From assembly GCF_047948215.1 (NCBI RefSeq), contig NC_134457.1, positions 16,342,626 through 16,406,625 of the forward strand: a stretch of 64,000 bases of DNA. Reading direction: 5' to 3'. Every line of letters starts with the position of its first letter. The first letter of the stretch is position 1. Positions 10,311-20,429 of the stretch are shown piece by piece. The stretch comes from Lycorma delicatula. Its lineage: Eukaryota > Arthropoda > Insecta > Hemiptera > Fulgoridae. Below the pieces are notes generated by a model. The model made no database searches. It saw nothing but the letters and a program-made list of their open reading frames with translations, and was not told the DNA's origin. Both the position numbers and the translations under genes were made by a program.

Positions 10311-13040
10311 CTAAGCCTGGTTTGTCGATTCTCGGCTCCCGCACCGCACCATCATGGTGGTTCGTCCAGTACGGCGTGAGGCCGCTTCTTTACAACTGTC
10401 GGGGTTGGGTCCTCTCGGCAGATGTCCCAAAGATGACTGTGTTCGGACACAGCCGCTCTCCCGAACAGTCTGCGCGCCTGGGCCACCCCCACCTCGGACA
10501 CGGATTGAAATCGGATCATCAGATCGGAGAGTGGCGTTCCTGACGAACCACGGAGCTCCAAAGATCGTCCGCAACGCGATGTTTTGGACGGCCTCGATCT
10601 TCTTTTGAAGCGAGGAGCTCAACACTGCCCCCCATGCCGGGTAAGCATATGTTAGAATCGGCAGTACGTACAGCCGAAAAATGAGAAGCTTAGTTGCCAG
10701 TGGGTACGGGCTGGCACTGTTCAGCACTGGGTATAGCGAGGCTCTGGCGGCCTTAGCCCTCCGGGTCGCATAATTTACATGTTCGCAGAAGGTATGCCGC
10801 CTGTCCAACACCACCCCCAGGTACTTAACTGTTTTCTCAAATGGGATTTTCTCCCCTGAGATTTCCAGCTGTCTGGCCGGTTTTCGTGTCTTGCATGTGA
10901 ACATCACGGCCACCGATTTTTCATCGTTGACCCTGATTCTCCACATGTCGAGCCACGGTTCCACTAAGTCCAGCTGCCTTTGGAGCCTCCGGACCGCGTA
11001 ATCCACATTTGCGGATTCGTAGAAATATGCCGTGTCGTCTGCGTAAAGGGCCGTTTTGACCCCTTCCGACAGCGGCATATCGTTCACGTACACAGTGTAC
11101 AAGAACGGGGAGAGCACTGCTCCTTGGGGAACCCCAGCGGCTATTTCTCTGGTAGGGGAAATCGTTTCCCCTACGCGCACGACAAAATGTCGGTCTAGCA
11201 GATATGACCGCATCAGTCTGACATAGCGGTAAGGGATCGCCGATCGCGCTAGCTTATAAAGCAGCCCGCTATGCCAAACTTTGTCAAAGGCCTTGGCCAC
11301 ATCCAGAAAAAACGGCTGCAGTCACCGCTTTTCTGTTCAGGCCTCCGACAAGGTCATCTATTATTTTTACCAGTTGGAGGGTAGTTGAGTGACCCTCCCT
11401 GGACCCAAATTGCTTGGGCCGCACTTCTCCCTCCATGTATCGCCTCAGTTTTTCGAGGAAAATTCTCTCGAACAGCTTAGACAATACCGGTAACAGGGAG
11501 ATTGGCCTATAATTCCGTGGGAAAAGTGAACTTTTCCCCGGTTTGGATAAACATACGACTTTGGCCGTTTTCCAACAATTCGGGAAATATCCAACGTACA
11601 AAATGGACGTGAATATCTCCGAAATTGTTGTAATCACGGAGGCCGGTATGTTCTGGAATGCACGGGCGCTGATCCCGTCGACACCCGGGGCCTTGTCGGG
11701 GCTTGTGGCCTTAATGGCTGCGGAAACTTCCACTTCAGTGACTTGGTCAATCTCTAGAGGGGCGTCCTCCACCTGTGAGAAATAATCTACAATAAAGGAT
11801 TCCACCTCGGTTGTGTGCTCGTCGTTCGTGGCGGGAGGGGGGTTTGGAGTGAATTGTTCCTCCAAGGTATCGGCGAAAACCTCGGCCCTCTCCGCCTCCG
11901 AGTAGGCAAGAAAACCTCGCTGCCCCACAACCGGATGGCGAGGCTTCTTCCCTTTTCGCAGTCTCCTGTTCAACCTGAACACCGAGGAGATGTCGTCAGA
12001 GACCGAGGCGAGGTATTCGTTCCACGAATCCTCTCGATGGCTTGTCAGCAGTTGTTTTACCCTGTCCGTTTGATTATAAAAGGCCCGCTTATCAGCGGTG
12101 GACAGGGTGATTGGATATCTCCTCCTCAGTCGTCGTTTCTCCGTTATGGCTTCGGAGATATGAGGAGGGAGGTCGAGTTTTGGCCGATGAGCTGCCTGCC
12201 AGGGCCTCGGTCATTGACGACGTGACGCGCCCGACAGTGTCGTCGATTTCCTCCGGGGTGTTCAGGAGCTCAGGATTTACCGGCCTGTACTCCCGCTGGA
12301 GGGTCTCGTAAAACCTTTTCCAGTTAACTGACCTTCGGGGTATAGGCGGGGGATCTCGGCCACCCCCTGCCTGACCTAGTTCTAACAGAACAGGGGAATA
12401 GTCCGAGCTGAGGTCTTCTATCGTTTCAATCATGAATGGGAGGGTACCCCCCTTCATGACTGCGATATCCAGCACGTCAGGCCTACATCTGCCTGTGCGA
12501 TGAACGAACGTGGGCACCTCAGGGCCTACGACGACCAAGCGGCGGGCTCTCGCCCTTTCGTACAGCAATCTGCCATTCGGATTTGTCAGATTGCTGTTAC
12601 ATGACACGTGTTTGGCATTGAGGTCGCCCATGAGTATCATGGGCCCATCCCAATTTTCTAGCACGGCATCCAGATCTGCGCCGGTTACCGCATCGTTCGG
12701 CTTGCTATAAGCCGAAACCAGCCGATACACCGTGCCCAGATGCTCCACATGCACATACGTTTGCTCCATCACGTTTGTATGAAGAACAACGCGCGTATGC
12801 ATGTGGCGTCTGTGGACTAAACCGCAGTTCCACCAGAGGTGCGGTTTCCGGGTCGAACTGGCCTATCCTCCTATATGTAAAATAGTTCCGAAGGGTCAGT
12901 TGCCTGTTTGGGTTCAAGCACGTCTCAGACAACAGTATCACGTCTATCAGTAGATCCTCGGCCAGACGGCTTAGTTCCTCCGTCCGGCCTACTACTGAGT
13001 TGGCGTTCCACTGCAAGAGTCTGAGGGTGGGCCTAACCAT
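10311..13040 (-). pseudogene. jockey ORF2: endonuclease and reverse transcriptase, broken
   Basis: The start at 13040 reads MVRPTLRLLQWNANSV, then LLSETCL, the first block of the APE-type endonuclease. A frameshift near 12830 leads to the rest: LMGDLNAKH, and then the SDHxPV motif altered to SSDYSPV, where the catalytic His is Tyr. Another break near 12100 precedes the reverse transcriptase (SPDKAPGVDGI, RPISLLPVLSKLFER, PKQFGSREGHST). A frameshift at about 11290 falls within the AFDKVW block. The palm then continues with GVPQGAVLSP and the catalytic ALYADDTAY, and KYLGVVLDRR. A last frameshift near 10500 separates the C-terminus. No RNase H domain is seen, as expected for the jockey clade. 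The endonuclease change alone should abolish nicking. Confidence 0.85.
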
Positions 13041-14402
13041 ACCTAGACAGTACAGCCATGAGGCACTCTATTAAGGACTGGATACAGTCCTTTAGAGATT
13101 TTGCCTGGAGCAGGCGTGGCAAAACCATCATTATATCTGGCAGGATATCCCTCACTGTCATCTGTGACAGGAAGTCCATGCCAGTGGTCTCCAACGGGGT
13201 AGCCGGTTTCGGATTGCCGCTGGAGGTGCCTTTTGGCGCGGCCGCCCTTTTGGTGGGGCGCGGGGCCACAGGGGCCGCGGTGTTTTTAACAGCCTGCTTG
13301 GCCTTCCCAGCCGGAGCAGGCTTTGCCTTTCCCGTCGAGGAAGGCTTGGCCTTCTTCGCCGGGGCCGGCTTTGTCGCCGCCTTTTGTTTCACCACCTTCT
13401 TAGTGGTTTCCGCCGGTTTGGCTTGGTGGGTGTTGGGGAGGGTACCTCCCCTTTTTTCACGACCGCCTTGGCCACAGGTGTCGGCACCTCCGGTTTGGGG
13501 GCTGTTTTTCCCCCACCGGCAACACGGGCCCAGCTGCGGCCGTCTACAGTCGCGGGCTTTTTAAGTCCCTTGACTTTGTTTGTCTGCTCCTTGTAATAGG
13601 GGCAGCCCCTGTAATTGGCCGGATGTGGCTCCTTACAGTTGACGCATGAGGCTGGTTCCTCACGCGGCTTGACACAGGCAGAAGTGTCGTGGTTTCCACC
13701 ACACTTCACGCATTGCTGGGCCCTCTGGCAGTAATTGAACGAATGTCCAAATTTCTGGCATCTGTGGCACTGGGTTGGCCCCCCTCGTGACACAAATGCA
13801 GTCACTGCGACCTTGCAGTAAAAAATACTGCCAAGGTCGTAAATGGTCCGGGCCAAAGGGGTCCTCTTAAGGGCCACTAGGCAGGTCGGGGTTTCCCGAC
13901 CGTCCCTTGTGAGGAGCTTCTTAACTGAAACCACCTCAAAGCCAAGGGAGGTCAGTTCCTCCCTTACTTCTTCCGGGGTAGCCTCATAGGGGATCCCCCG
14001 TATAACTACCTTCAGCTCCCTGTCCTTCGGGAGCTGAAAGGAGTGAAAGGCGATTCCTTCGAGTGCAGGAAACTCTGCACCGCCCGGTAATCCGCCTCGC
14101 TGCCCAGCTGCAGCCTTATCGAGAGCCCAGTGCTTTTTGCCACCAGGCGCCCCCCAATCCTCGACTTAATATCGCGCGCTAATGCTGGCCACTCCTTTGG
14201 GCAGTCCAGCATTATCGGCGGAATTTTCTCCCGCCTGACGGTAGCAGGCTGTGATGGGGCCCCATCATCAGCCTGCGGGGTGACGGTTACAGCCTTGCTG
14301 CAACCCGCTACTGGCTCCGTTTCCATGGGAGGAACGGAGTCCCGGCGTTCCTGGCGCTTCCTAGCGCCAGACCCGCTTTCCTCTCCACCGTCGGACAGAC
14401 CT
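13033..14402 (-). pseudogene. jockey ORF1: gag-like zinc-knuckle protein, broken
   Basis: Three successive frames carry one protein. From 14402 to 14012 comes an N-terminal region including WPALARDIKSR and LSIRLQLGS. From 13934 to 13389 there are three CCHC knuckles (CHRCQKFGHSFNYC, CVKCGGNHDTSAC, CVNCKEPHPANYRGC). From about 13395 to 13033 comes a Lys/Ala/Pro-rich tail with repeated GKAKPAPAGKAK-like units, ending in VLSRYG, with its stop just overlapping the ORF2 start at 13040. ORF1 proteins of this clade bind the element RNA. The basic repetitive tail resembles a histone H1 tail in composition and may bind nucleic acid; that is inference. Confidence 0.8.
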
Positions 14403-14529
14403 ATACAAAATTTAAATAGGCTATTAAAAATCTATTACTAACGACTTAGAAAAGTTCAATTTACATAATACAAAAGATTAATAAAATAAAAATCTATTAT
14501 AGTCTTAGCTGAATGAAGATAATAGACTG

Positions 14530-15370
14530 CTATACAGGCAGGTGCGGCCCGGCGGATGTCCTAACAGCACTCCTCTACATGGTCGGTCAGGTAGCCAGTC
14601 GATCCAGGTATAAAGTACTGCAGAAGCCGGTCCTAGTAGCAATGCACAGAGACACACTATAATTCACATCCTTCCACTACAAAAGCCAAGGATGGAATCT
14701 TTCTCCAATAGAATTACAAGTCGAGGAAAGAACGGGTATCTATAACAGGATGGATCGAAAAAAGGCCAGAGTTAAGCTATGACAAATTGGAAGGAAAGGT
14801 GGAGGGAGGGATCCTGCTAATTGGACTAAGAGGTTAATCTCGAACATAGATACTTGGTGTAACCGCAAATCCGGCGAAATTAATCTCGGAAATTTTGACT
14901 GGACATGGCCATTTTTAGTTTTATTTCAATAAAATTGGGAGACGTGAGACACATGAATGCATGTTCTGCAATGAAGAAGATACAGTGGAAAATACAGTTT
15001 TCCAGTGCCACAGATAGAGAAACAAGAGAGGTGCGGTTAGAATCACTGAGCAATTACCAGAGACCATTATAGGTTGGTTATATGATAGAAAGTGAAAAAA
15101 ACTGGAAGCAAGTTCATGTATTTTCTTAAGAGGTACTTCGAGCCAAGGAACTGGAGGAATGCCAGAGGGGATTTTAGAATAGGAAAGGGTGACAGCCCCA
15201 TTGGTGGGGGCTGGCATGCTCCAGTGTCTCAATTCCAATGACCGGCTAGGGACTCCAGAGGATTAAATGACCATCTAGGGACTCCGGTTAGGGATTAAAT
15301 GTTGAAAAGACCCGATGCTGTGTCTGGCGCAATTGTGTCTAGGCACGGTGTCAAATGGGTACAATTAAAA
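14530..15370 (+). pseudogene. R1-type LINE 3' end, decayed
   Basis: In broken plus-strand frames I read IELQVEERTGIYNRMDR, then WTKRLISNIDTWCNRKSGE and FDWTWPF, then MHVLQ/CMFCNEEDTVENTVFQC. This is the C-terminal region and Cys-rich motif of R1-clade ORF2. A 3' UTR-like stretch with tandem ctagggactcc words follows at about 15245-15290. The fragment at 8791 ends at the equivalent of the IEL residues here, so the two may derive from one element later split by the jockey insertion. Confidence 0.65.
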
Positions 15371-16555
15371 TAAAGTAATAATGGATCTGACTGACATGCT
15401 GACCTGCCATGTCAGATGTACAGCTGGTAGGTGGGAAGGCTTGTCATTAAAACAGACACCCTTCTGGTTCAAGTTATACTGACAAGTTGGACCAAACCAG
15501 AGTTTAATGGAGGCTTACTAATGAAATTTATTAAATCGGTGTCTGAAAGGAAGAATTCAAAACGCCAATGACAGCTTCCACAGTCTTTTATGGAAGTGTG
15601 AGGAAACCAAAAGTGTTTTGCGATCGGTAGTAGAAGCAGCAGTAGTAGAGTCAACGAGCAAGTTTAATTTTGGTAATACAGAAATAATAGGTAATATGGA
15701 AATTAGCTTTGTATCCCCAAGAAAATCACTAGAATCTTAGCAAGAAAATGTGATCACTGAAAAAAAAAGAAAATGATCATAAAAATTAAAGGAAAGAAGT
15801 AACTGCAAATGGAACAGATAATGAAAGAAGAGAAGAAAAAGAACCAGAAGGCATCACATATGTAGCTGGGGAATTCTAAATCAGATAAGGTACTAAGCGA
15901 GAAAATTATCTGGATGTGGTTTTGTAACTTTGAATGTAATTTTCTGTATGTTTGTTTTTCATTTTCTTTGACAAGAAAAAATCATCATAACTTCAGTGTC
16001 TTAAAAGGTAAAGACATATTTTTTTTTAAATTTTTTCAGTAGATTTTTCTCTATTTTTACAAAAATGGATACAATAAAATTGCCGTATGGAAGATTAAAA
16101 AAATATATACAGTAAATCAGAATTATAAAATATTGATGTTTGGAAAAAAATTATTATCAAATTTCCCATTCATGATAAACTGTTTAAAATGTGTAGAAAA
16201 ATAGAACACAGTTTTTATCTTCAATTTAAAAAAAATTGTAAAAATAGCATTAAATTAAATTAGTTATGATTTTTTTTTGTATATTCCTAATTTATCAACC
16301 CCACCAGAATAGTAAGGAGTGGAGGAATTATTTTTGACTAATAAAATAATAAAAATGATGATAAAGCAATAGTGAAATTAATTAGAACGACCTGGAACTT
16401 GTAACATATAAAGCTTAAAAAAATTTTTTTAGGGCTTCCCCCTTTAAGTGTGGAACCTTGAAAACCTGATGATTTCATATTTGACCAAGAAATCTTGGAT
16501 TAGATATGATAAGTGAAGAGGAGTGTTTTCTTAATGCAACTGTAACTTTCTGATT
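15371..16555. other. unrecognised sequence
   Basis: The first 350 bases are moderately GC-rich and may be more LINE debris (an open minus-strand stretch at 15654-15469 has no match). The rest is AT-rich. Nothing else seen. Confidence 0.3.
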
Positions 16556-16559
16556 CCCA

Positions 16560-17050
16560 CATGTCTAGTCTCTTGAAGCTGCATCACAGAAATGACACAA
16601 AAACTCCAGGTAGTACTGCTTGTTGACAGTGGGATCTTCGTGATGGACATCTCTGCAGTAGTAAAAAAAGAAGCAATTAGTATCATTTTAATTTTGCTTC
16701 TCACTTGTCCTGGTTTCTTTGGTATTTGGATGATGGTGACAACTCAGCTTTGGTTTTTGGATTGTGCCTGTATATCTAAGATTCATCACAGTGAATAATT
16801 GTTGGCGCACTACAGCACGTTCTATGTATTGTCATAACAAATCTCTTTTTGTTCAAGTGAAATAGGTTTGGACAAATTTTGCAGCTATGTGAATGCTAAA
16901 TTGTGTGTTCCAACCCAACTCTAAGTCATTTGCAATTTCTCGGACAGTTAACAGATGATTTTCCGTAATCAAACTGGGCATCTGTTAAGTACTTTGGATT
17001 TCAGCTTATTGACAGCCTACCAGAGTGTTGGTATTCAACTGAAGTTTGCT
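16560..17050 (-). pseudogene. mariner transposase remnant
   Basis: On the minus strand, across several frames, I can follow VRKII, LGWNTQFSIHIAAKFVQ, YTGTIQKPKLSCHHHPNTKE and VNKQYYLEFL. These correspond in order to the helix-turn-helix end, the KFVPKLL block and the catalytic-core region of mariner transposases. The first catalytic Asp block (GDESW) is eroded to VMNLRY. No terminal repeats were found. Confidence 0.65.
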
Positions 17051-17366
17051 GATTTTGAAATCATTTATAATATCATTACAATTTTCTCTCAAATAAATCA
17101 TTCATTTGATGGAAAAATTCAAGAAAAAATAATTGTTAAACTAGTTGTAAAAAAGATACATTCTAAATTGGTTTAACTTACATTCAGTAGCTGTTTCTTT
17201 AAGTCTTTCTGTGCATTTTTACACAGATTTCATAAGAAATCTACCTATTGTAATGGATATCATGATTTGACTTCAATAAAATTTCGACACAGCTTTGCAC
17301 TTTAAATCCCCCAGACACCAAAACCACTGTCAGTTCAAAAGTTTATGTATACATTATATATATATA
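17051..17366. other. AT-rich spacer, nothing recognised
   Basis: Spacer between two transposons; ends in a TA-rich run directly against the next element. Confidence 0.4.
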
Positions 17367-18690
17367 CAGAGTGTCCCATATAAAACACAACCCATCAATC
17401 ACTCATCCATGAAATTTCAAAAGTCAAGCTTACTCCCCTACTCGTTACTGAAATGGACTGGTCCAACATCTGAACATCGCGGCGACGCAGTAGAACACTA
17501 CCGATAGTAACAACAATGGAATCATAACGTTCAGTGTATTACTAGAGACAAGATGGCGTTTTCGCTAGATGAACGTGTTTTCATTGTTGAGTTGTACTTC
17601 AGTACGAAATCAGGGGTTGCAGTGCAAGATTTGTTTCGCCATAAGTACCCAGATAAACCAGCTCCTAACAAAACATCAGTATTAAGGTTAGTTGCAAAAT
17701 TTAGAGAGACCGGTTCTACTAATAACAAGGAACACAAAAGATCTGCGTCAGTGTTGAATACAGATACAGTCACGGAAATCAAAGACCGATTACTCGCCTC
17801 GCCAAATAAATCGATCAGACGTTTGTCTGCTGAAATTACTTTGTCTAAATCAACTGTTCATCGGGCGACCAAACAATTACAATTACGACCTTAACGCATT
17901 CAAACGGTTCATCAACTTGTTGAACCCGACAAAGAAAAACGGCTACAATATTGTCAATGGTTCCGTCGATTTCTGTGTGAGGGAATTAATGTTATGGATT
18001 CGTTATTTTTCATAGATGAAGCACGGTTTCATTTGGATGGCTACGTAAACAGCTAAAACAGTAGAATTTGGAGTGCTGAAAACCTCCACGTTTATCACGA
18101 AAAACAATTACATCCGCAGAAGTTGGGCGTGTGGTGTGCGATATCGCGGAAGAAAATAATCGGTCCTATTTTTTTCGAGTACACCATTAATGCAGAACGA
18201 TATCAGGATATTTTATTTCAGTTCATTGCACTCTTGGAAGAGGAAGACAGACAACGCTGGCTACAACATGACGGTGCGACATCGCACTACGCAGGTTCAA
18301 CTTCTGATTTCGTTGAGGAATTCTTTGGTAATCGTGTTATCGGTCGAGGCTTTTGGCCACCAAGATCTCCAGATTTGACTGCGGCGGATTTTTTTCTACG
18401 GGGTTACCTCAAAGAAAAAGCCTACAGTAACAAACCACGAACACTTGAAAGTCAATATTGAACAAGCTGTATTAAATATCCAGCCACAAACTTTGAAAAA
18501 AGTTGCAAGAAACTCTGTAAAAAGAATTGAAGCTTGTATTCAAGAAGATGGCGGCCACTTCCAACATTTACTCTAAATGAAAGGTAATGGATGGTAATAA
18601 TAAAAATTACATTTACATTTATACATGCCTTTTTATTATTTCATTACCTACCAATATAAGATTGGGTTGCGTTTTATATGGGACACTCTG
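17367..18690 (+). mobile_element. Tc1/mariner-type transposon, full length, with TA duplication
   Basis: The 1,324-base element has matching terminal inverted repeats. The left end reads cagagtgtcccatataaaac and continues into acaaccca. The right end, on the opposite strand, reads the same with one or two changes. Both ends abut a TA dinucleotide (17365-17366 and 18691-18692), the duplication expected for this superfamily. It contains one transposase gene, broken only by two stops and one frameshift, so it is among the younger DNA transposons in the window. Confidence 0.92.
17553..18576 (+). pseudogene. DUF4817-type Tc1/mariner transposase with two stops and a frameshift
   Basis: The ORF starts MAFSLDERVFIVELYF, with an N-terminal helix-turn-helix (YPDKPAPNKTSVLRLVAKF) and a second one (SIRRLSAEITLSKSTVHRA). 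TAA at 17892-17894 interrupts it. The catalytic core then reads SLFFIDEARFHLDG (first Asp), a TAA near 18053, LQHDGATSHYA (second Asp) and WPPRSPDLTAADFFLRGYLK (third acidic residue). A frameshift near 18455 precedes the last 40 residues, which end EDGGHFQHLL before TAA at 18574-18576. All catalytic positions are legible, so inactivation is due to the three breaks. Confidence 0.88.
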
Positions 18691-18699
18691 TAAATATAT

Positions 18700-20089
18700 T
18701 TCACTTTCTTGTGGACACGATAACTGCTGTAATTTTGCACCAATCAATTTCAAATTAATATATAAAATATAACGACCAAAAATCTTGGTAGAGTTTGTAA
18801 ATGGGCAAAATCAGACCATGGGGGTGGAAATGGGGCGGCTCTTTTGAAAAAAACAAAATATCACTATAACTTTCTTATTAATTGAAATATCGTATTCGTT
18901 AAAAAGTTCGTACTATTCTTTGGATAAGGGTCTAAAACTTACCTAAGTAAAGCTTTTTTGATATCGCCAATCACTGACCCAGGGGGTGGAAAAAATAGGG
19001 TTTCAAAGACAAAAAAAAATCATACCTCCCTTAATAGGCACAGTATTGAATCGGTTTAAAGTGGTTGTTAGTCCTCTAAACATTAACTACAAATTTTGTC
19101 TGAAACAATTTTTGATATGACCAACCCTTATGGCAAGGGATGCCCAAAATGTTGCTGGAATTGTAAGAAGATGAGGCTTGTTGTATGCTAAATTTGTGAA
19201 ACTTTTTTCACATGCAACCATTGTTGTATTGAGTAAATTTTAAGTTTTCCTTAACTTTAAGGTGGAAATCTTTTTTATCCCCTTCTTAGCATCAATGAAA
19301 TCTACCTCTGCCTTCTGACATGCCGAAAGGGATTTTTTTTATAAGGTGCAGGTTTGTTGCATTTTATGGTTCTTTTGAACTCCTGTTTTTTCTTCCGGGT
19401 AGTGATTTTTTGTAAGCATATATATTGGTATTTTAAATAAAAATAGAATTATAAATAGAATAAAAAAAATAAACTTTTTCAACTTTTCTTTAAATTTTTA
19501 TTATTAAAAATAATATCTTATTAAGGGTTAATAATTGGATTGCTAGTTCTTTCTAATTTTTTGACTTCAGCAATTTTATAAATGAAAAATTTCTTTATTT
19601 AATTTTTTAAATATTTTGCATGATTTTTTTGAAGTCCAAATTATCATTTCTTTTTTAATATAGTTTTCTGACATGTGTGATCATTTCAAAAATTATTTAA
19701 ATGATTTTTTACGAAGCAGTCATTACAGATTCCAACCATTACCTTTGGTGACATTCATAACAGAGTGGAATGTAATCTTTCATCCAGTAGGTTCAAATTC
19801 CTTCGAAACTTGGAAGTTTTCATATTCAATGAAATCATTTTCTAAGAAAATCAATAAAAGATTGGGAAAAAATAGCTTTAGTTAATGTAGGAATCAGTTG
19901 AATGGAACTAAAATTGATATAGTGTAGATACAAACCTGTATAGCTATGAATTTATGCATTACTTTATTGTTCGTCACATCTTTTTGCTTGCTTTTGTAGA
20001 AAGAGATTCTTATTAGTATAAGCACTGATGCTTGTGTAAAATTTTTAGAATGATCAATTTTAACATGTGTGCACCTTTTGCCTCAATGC
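18700..20089. other. unrecognised, probably old repeat debris at 18790-19150
   Basis: The stretch at 18790-19150 has two similar sentences, each with gggggtggaaa followed by a homopolymer A run (about 18820-18860 and 18970-19020). This suggests a non-autonomous repeat. The rest to 20089 is AT-rich without features. Confidence 0.3.
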
Positions 20090-20103
20090 AGGTTTATCAT
20101 ATT

Positions 20104-20414
20104 GACCCACCGGGTTGGTCTAGTGGTTAACGCGTCTTCCCAAATCAGCTGATTTGGAAGTCGAGAGTTACAGCGTTCAAGTCCTAGTAAAGCCAGATAT
20201 TTTTACATGGATTTGAATACTAGATCGTGGATACCAGTGTTCTTCGGTGGTTGGGTTTCAATTAACCACACATCTCAGGAACGGTCGAACTGAGAATGTA
20301 CAAGACTACATTTCATATACACTCATACATATCATCCTCATTCATCCTCTGAAGAATTATCTAAACGGTAGTTACCGGAGGCTAAACAGGAAAAGAAAGG
20401 AAAGAAAAAAAGAA
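20104..20414 (+). mobile_element. tRNA-derived SINE, full length, with 14-base target duplication
   Basis: The head resembles a tRNA gene with box A-like ggtctagtggttaac (about 20115) and box B-like gcgttcaagtcc (about 20172). A body with gttgggtttcaattaacc follows, then a tail ending gaggctaaacagg and an A-rich run. The element is bracketed by perfect 14-base copies of aggtttatcatatt (20090-20103 and 20415-20428). This is a LINE-mobilised pol III element and is not a functional tRNA gene. Confidence 0.92.
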
Positions 20415-20429
20415 AGGTTTATCATATTA

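Larger units (their letters stand above)
10311..14402 (-). mobile_element. jockey-clade non-LTR retrotransposon, defective
   Basis: Two adjacent coding regions in the order gag-like ORF1 then endonuclease/reverse-transcriptase ORF2 occupy this GC-rich block. The GC step at about 14402 suggests the 5' end is truncated within the start of ORF1. Both ORFs are broken by several frameshifts but most domains are long and clean, so the copy is fairly young. R1-type LINE fragments on the plus strand lie on both sides (8791 and 14530). No target duplication was found. Confidence 0.85.

Noticed and set aside
9790..10314. 174-codon plus-strand ORF
   Set aside because: Runs through the GC-rich jockey tail and homopolymer A tracts, with no domain and low-complexity content.
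13058..13564. 168-codon plus-strand ORF
   Set aside because: Antisense to the Lys/Ala/Pro-rich part of jockey ORF1; its Gly/Ala/Phe-rich composition is the complement of that repeat.
20104..20190. possible tRNA gene
   Set aside because: The box A/B-like head is followed by a SINE body and flanked by target duplications. It does not fold convincingly as a tRNA, and the same head recurs in other SINE copies.
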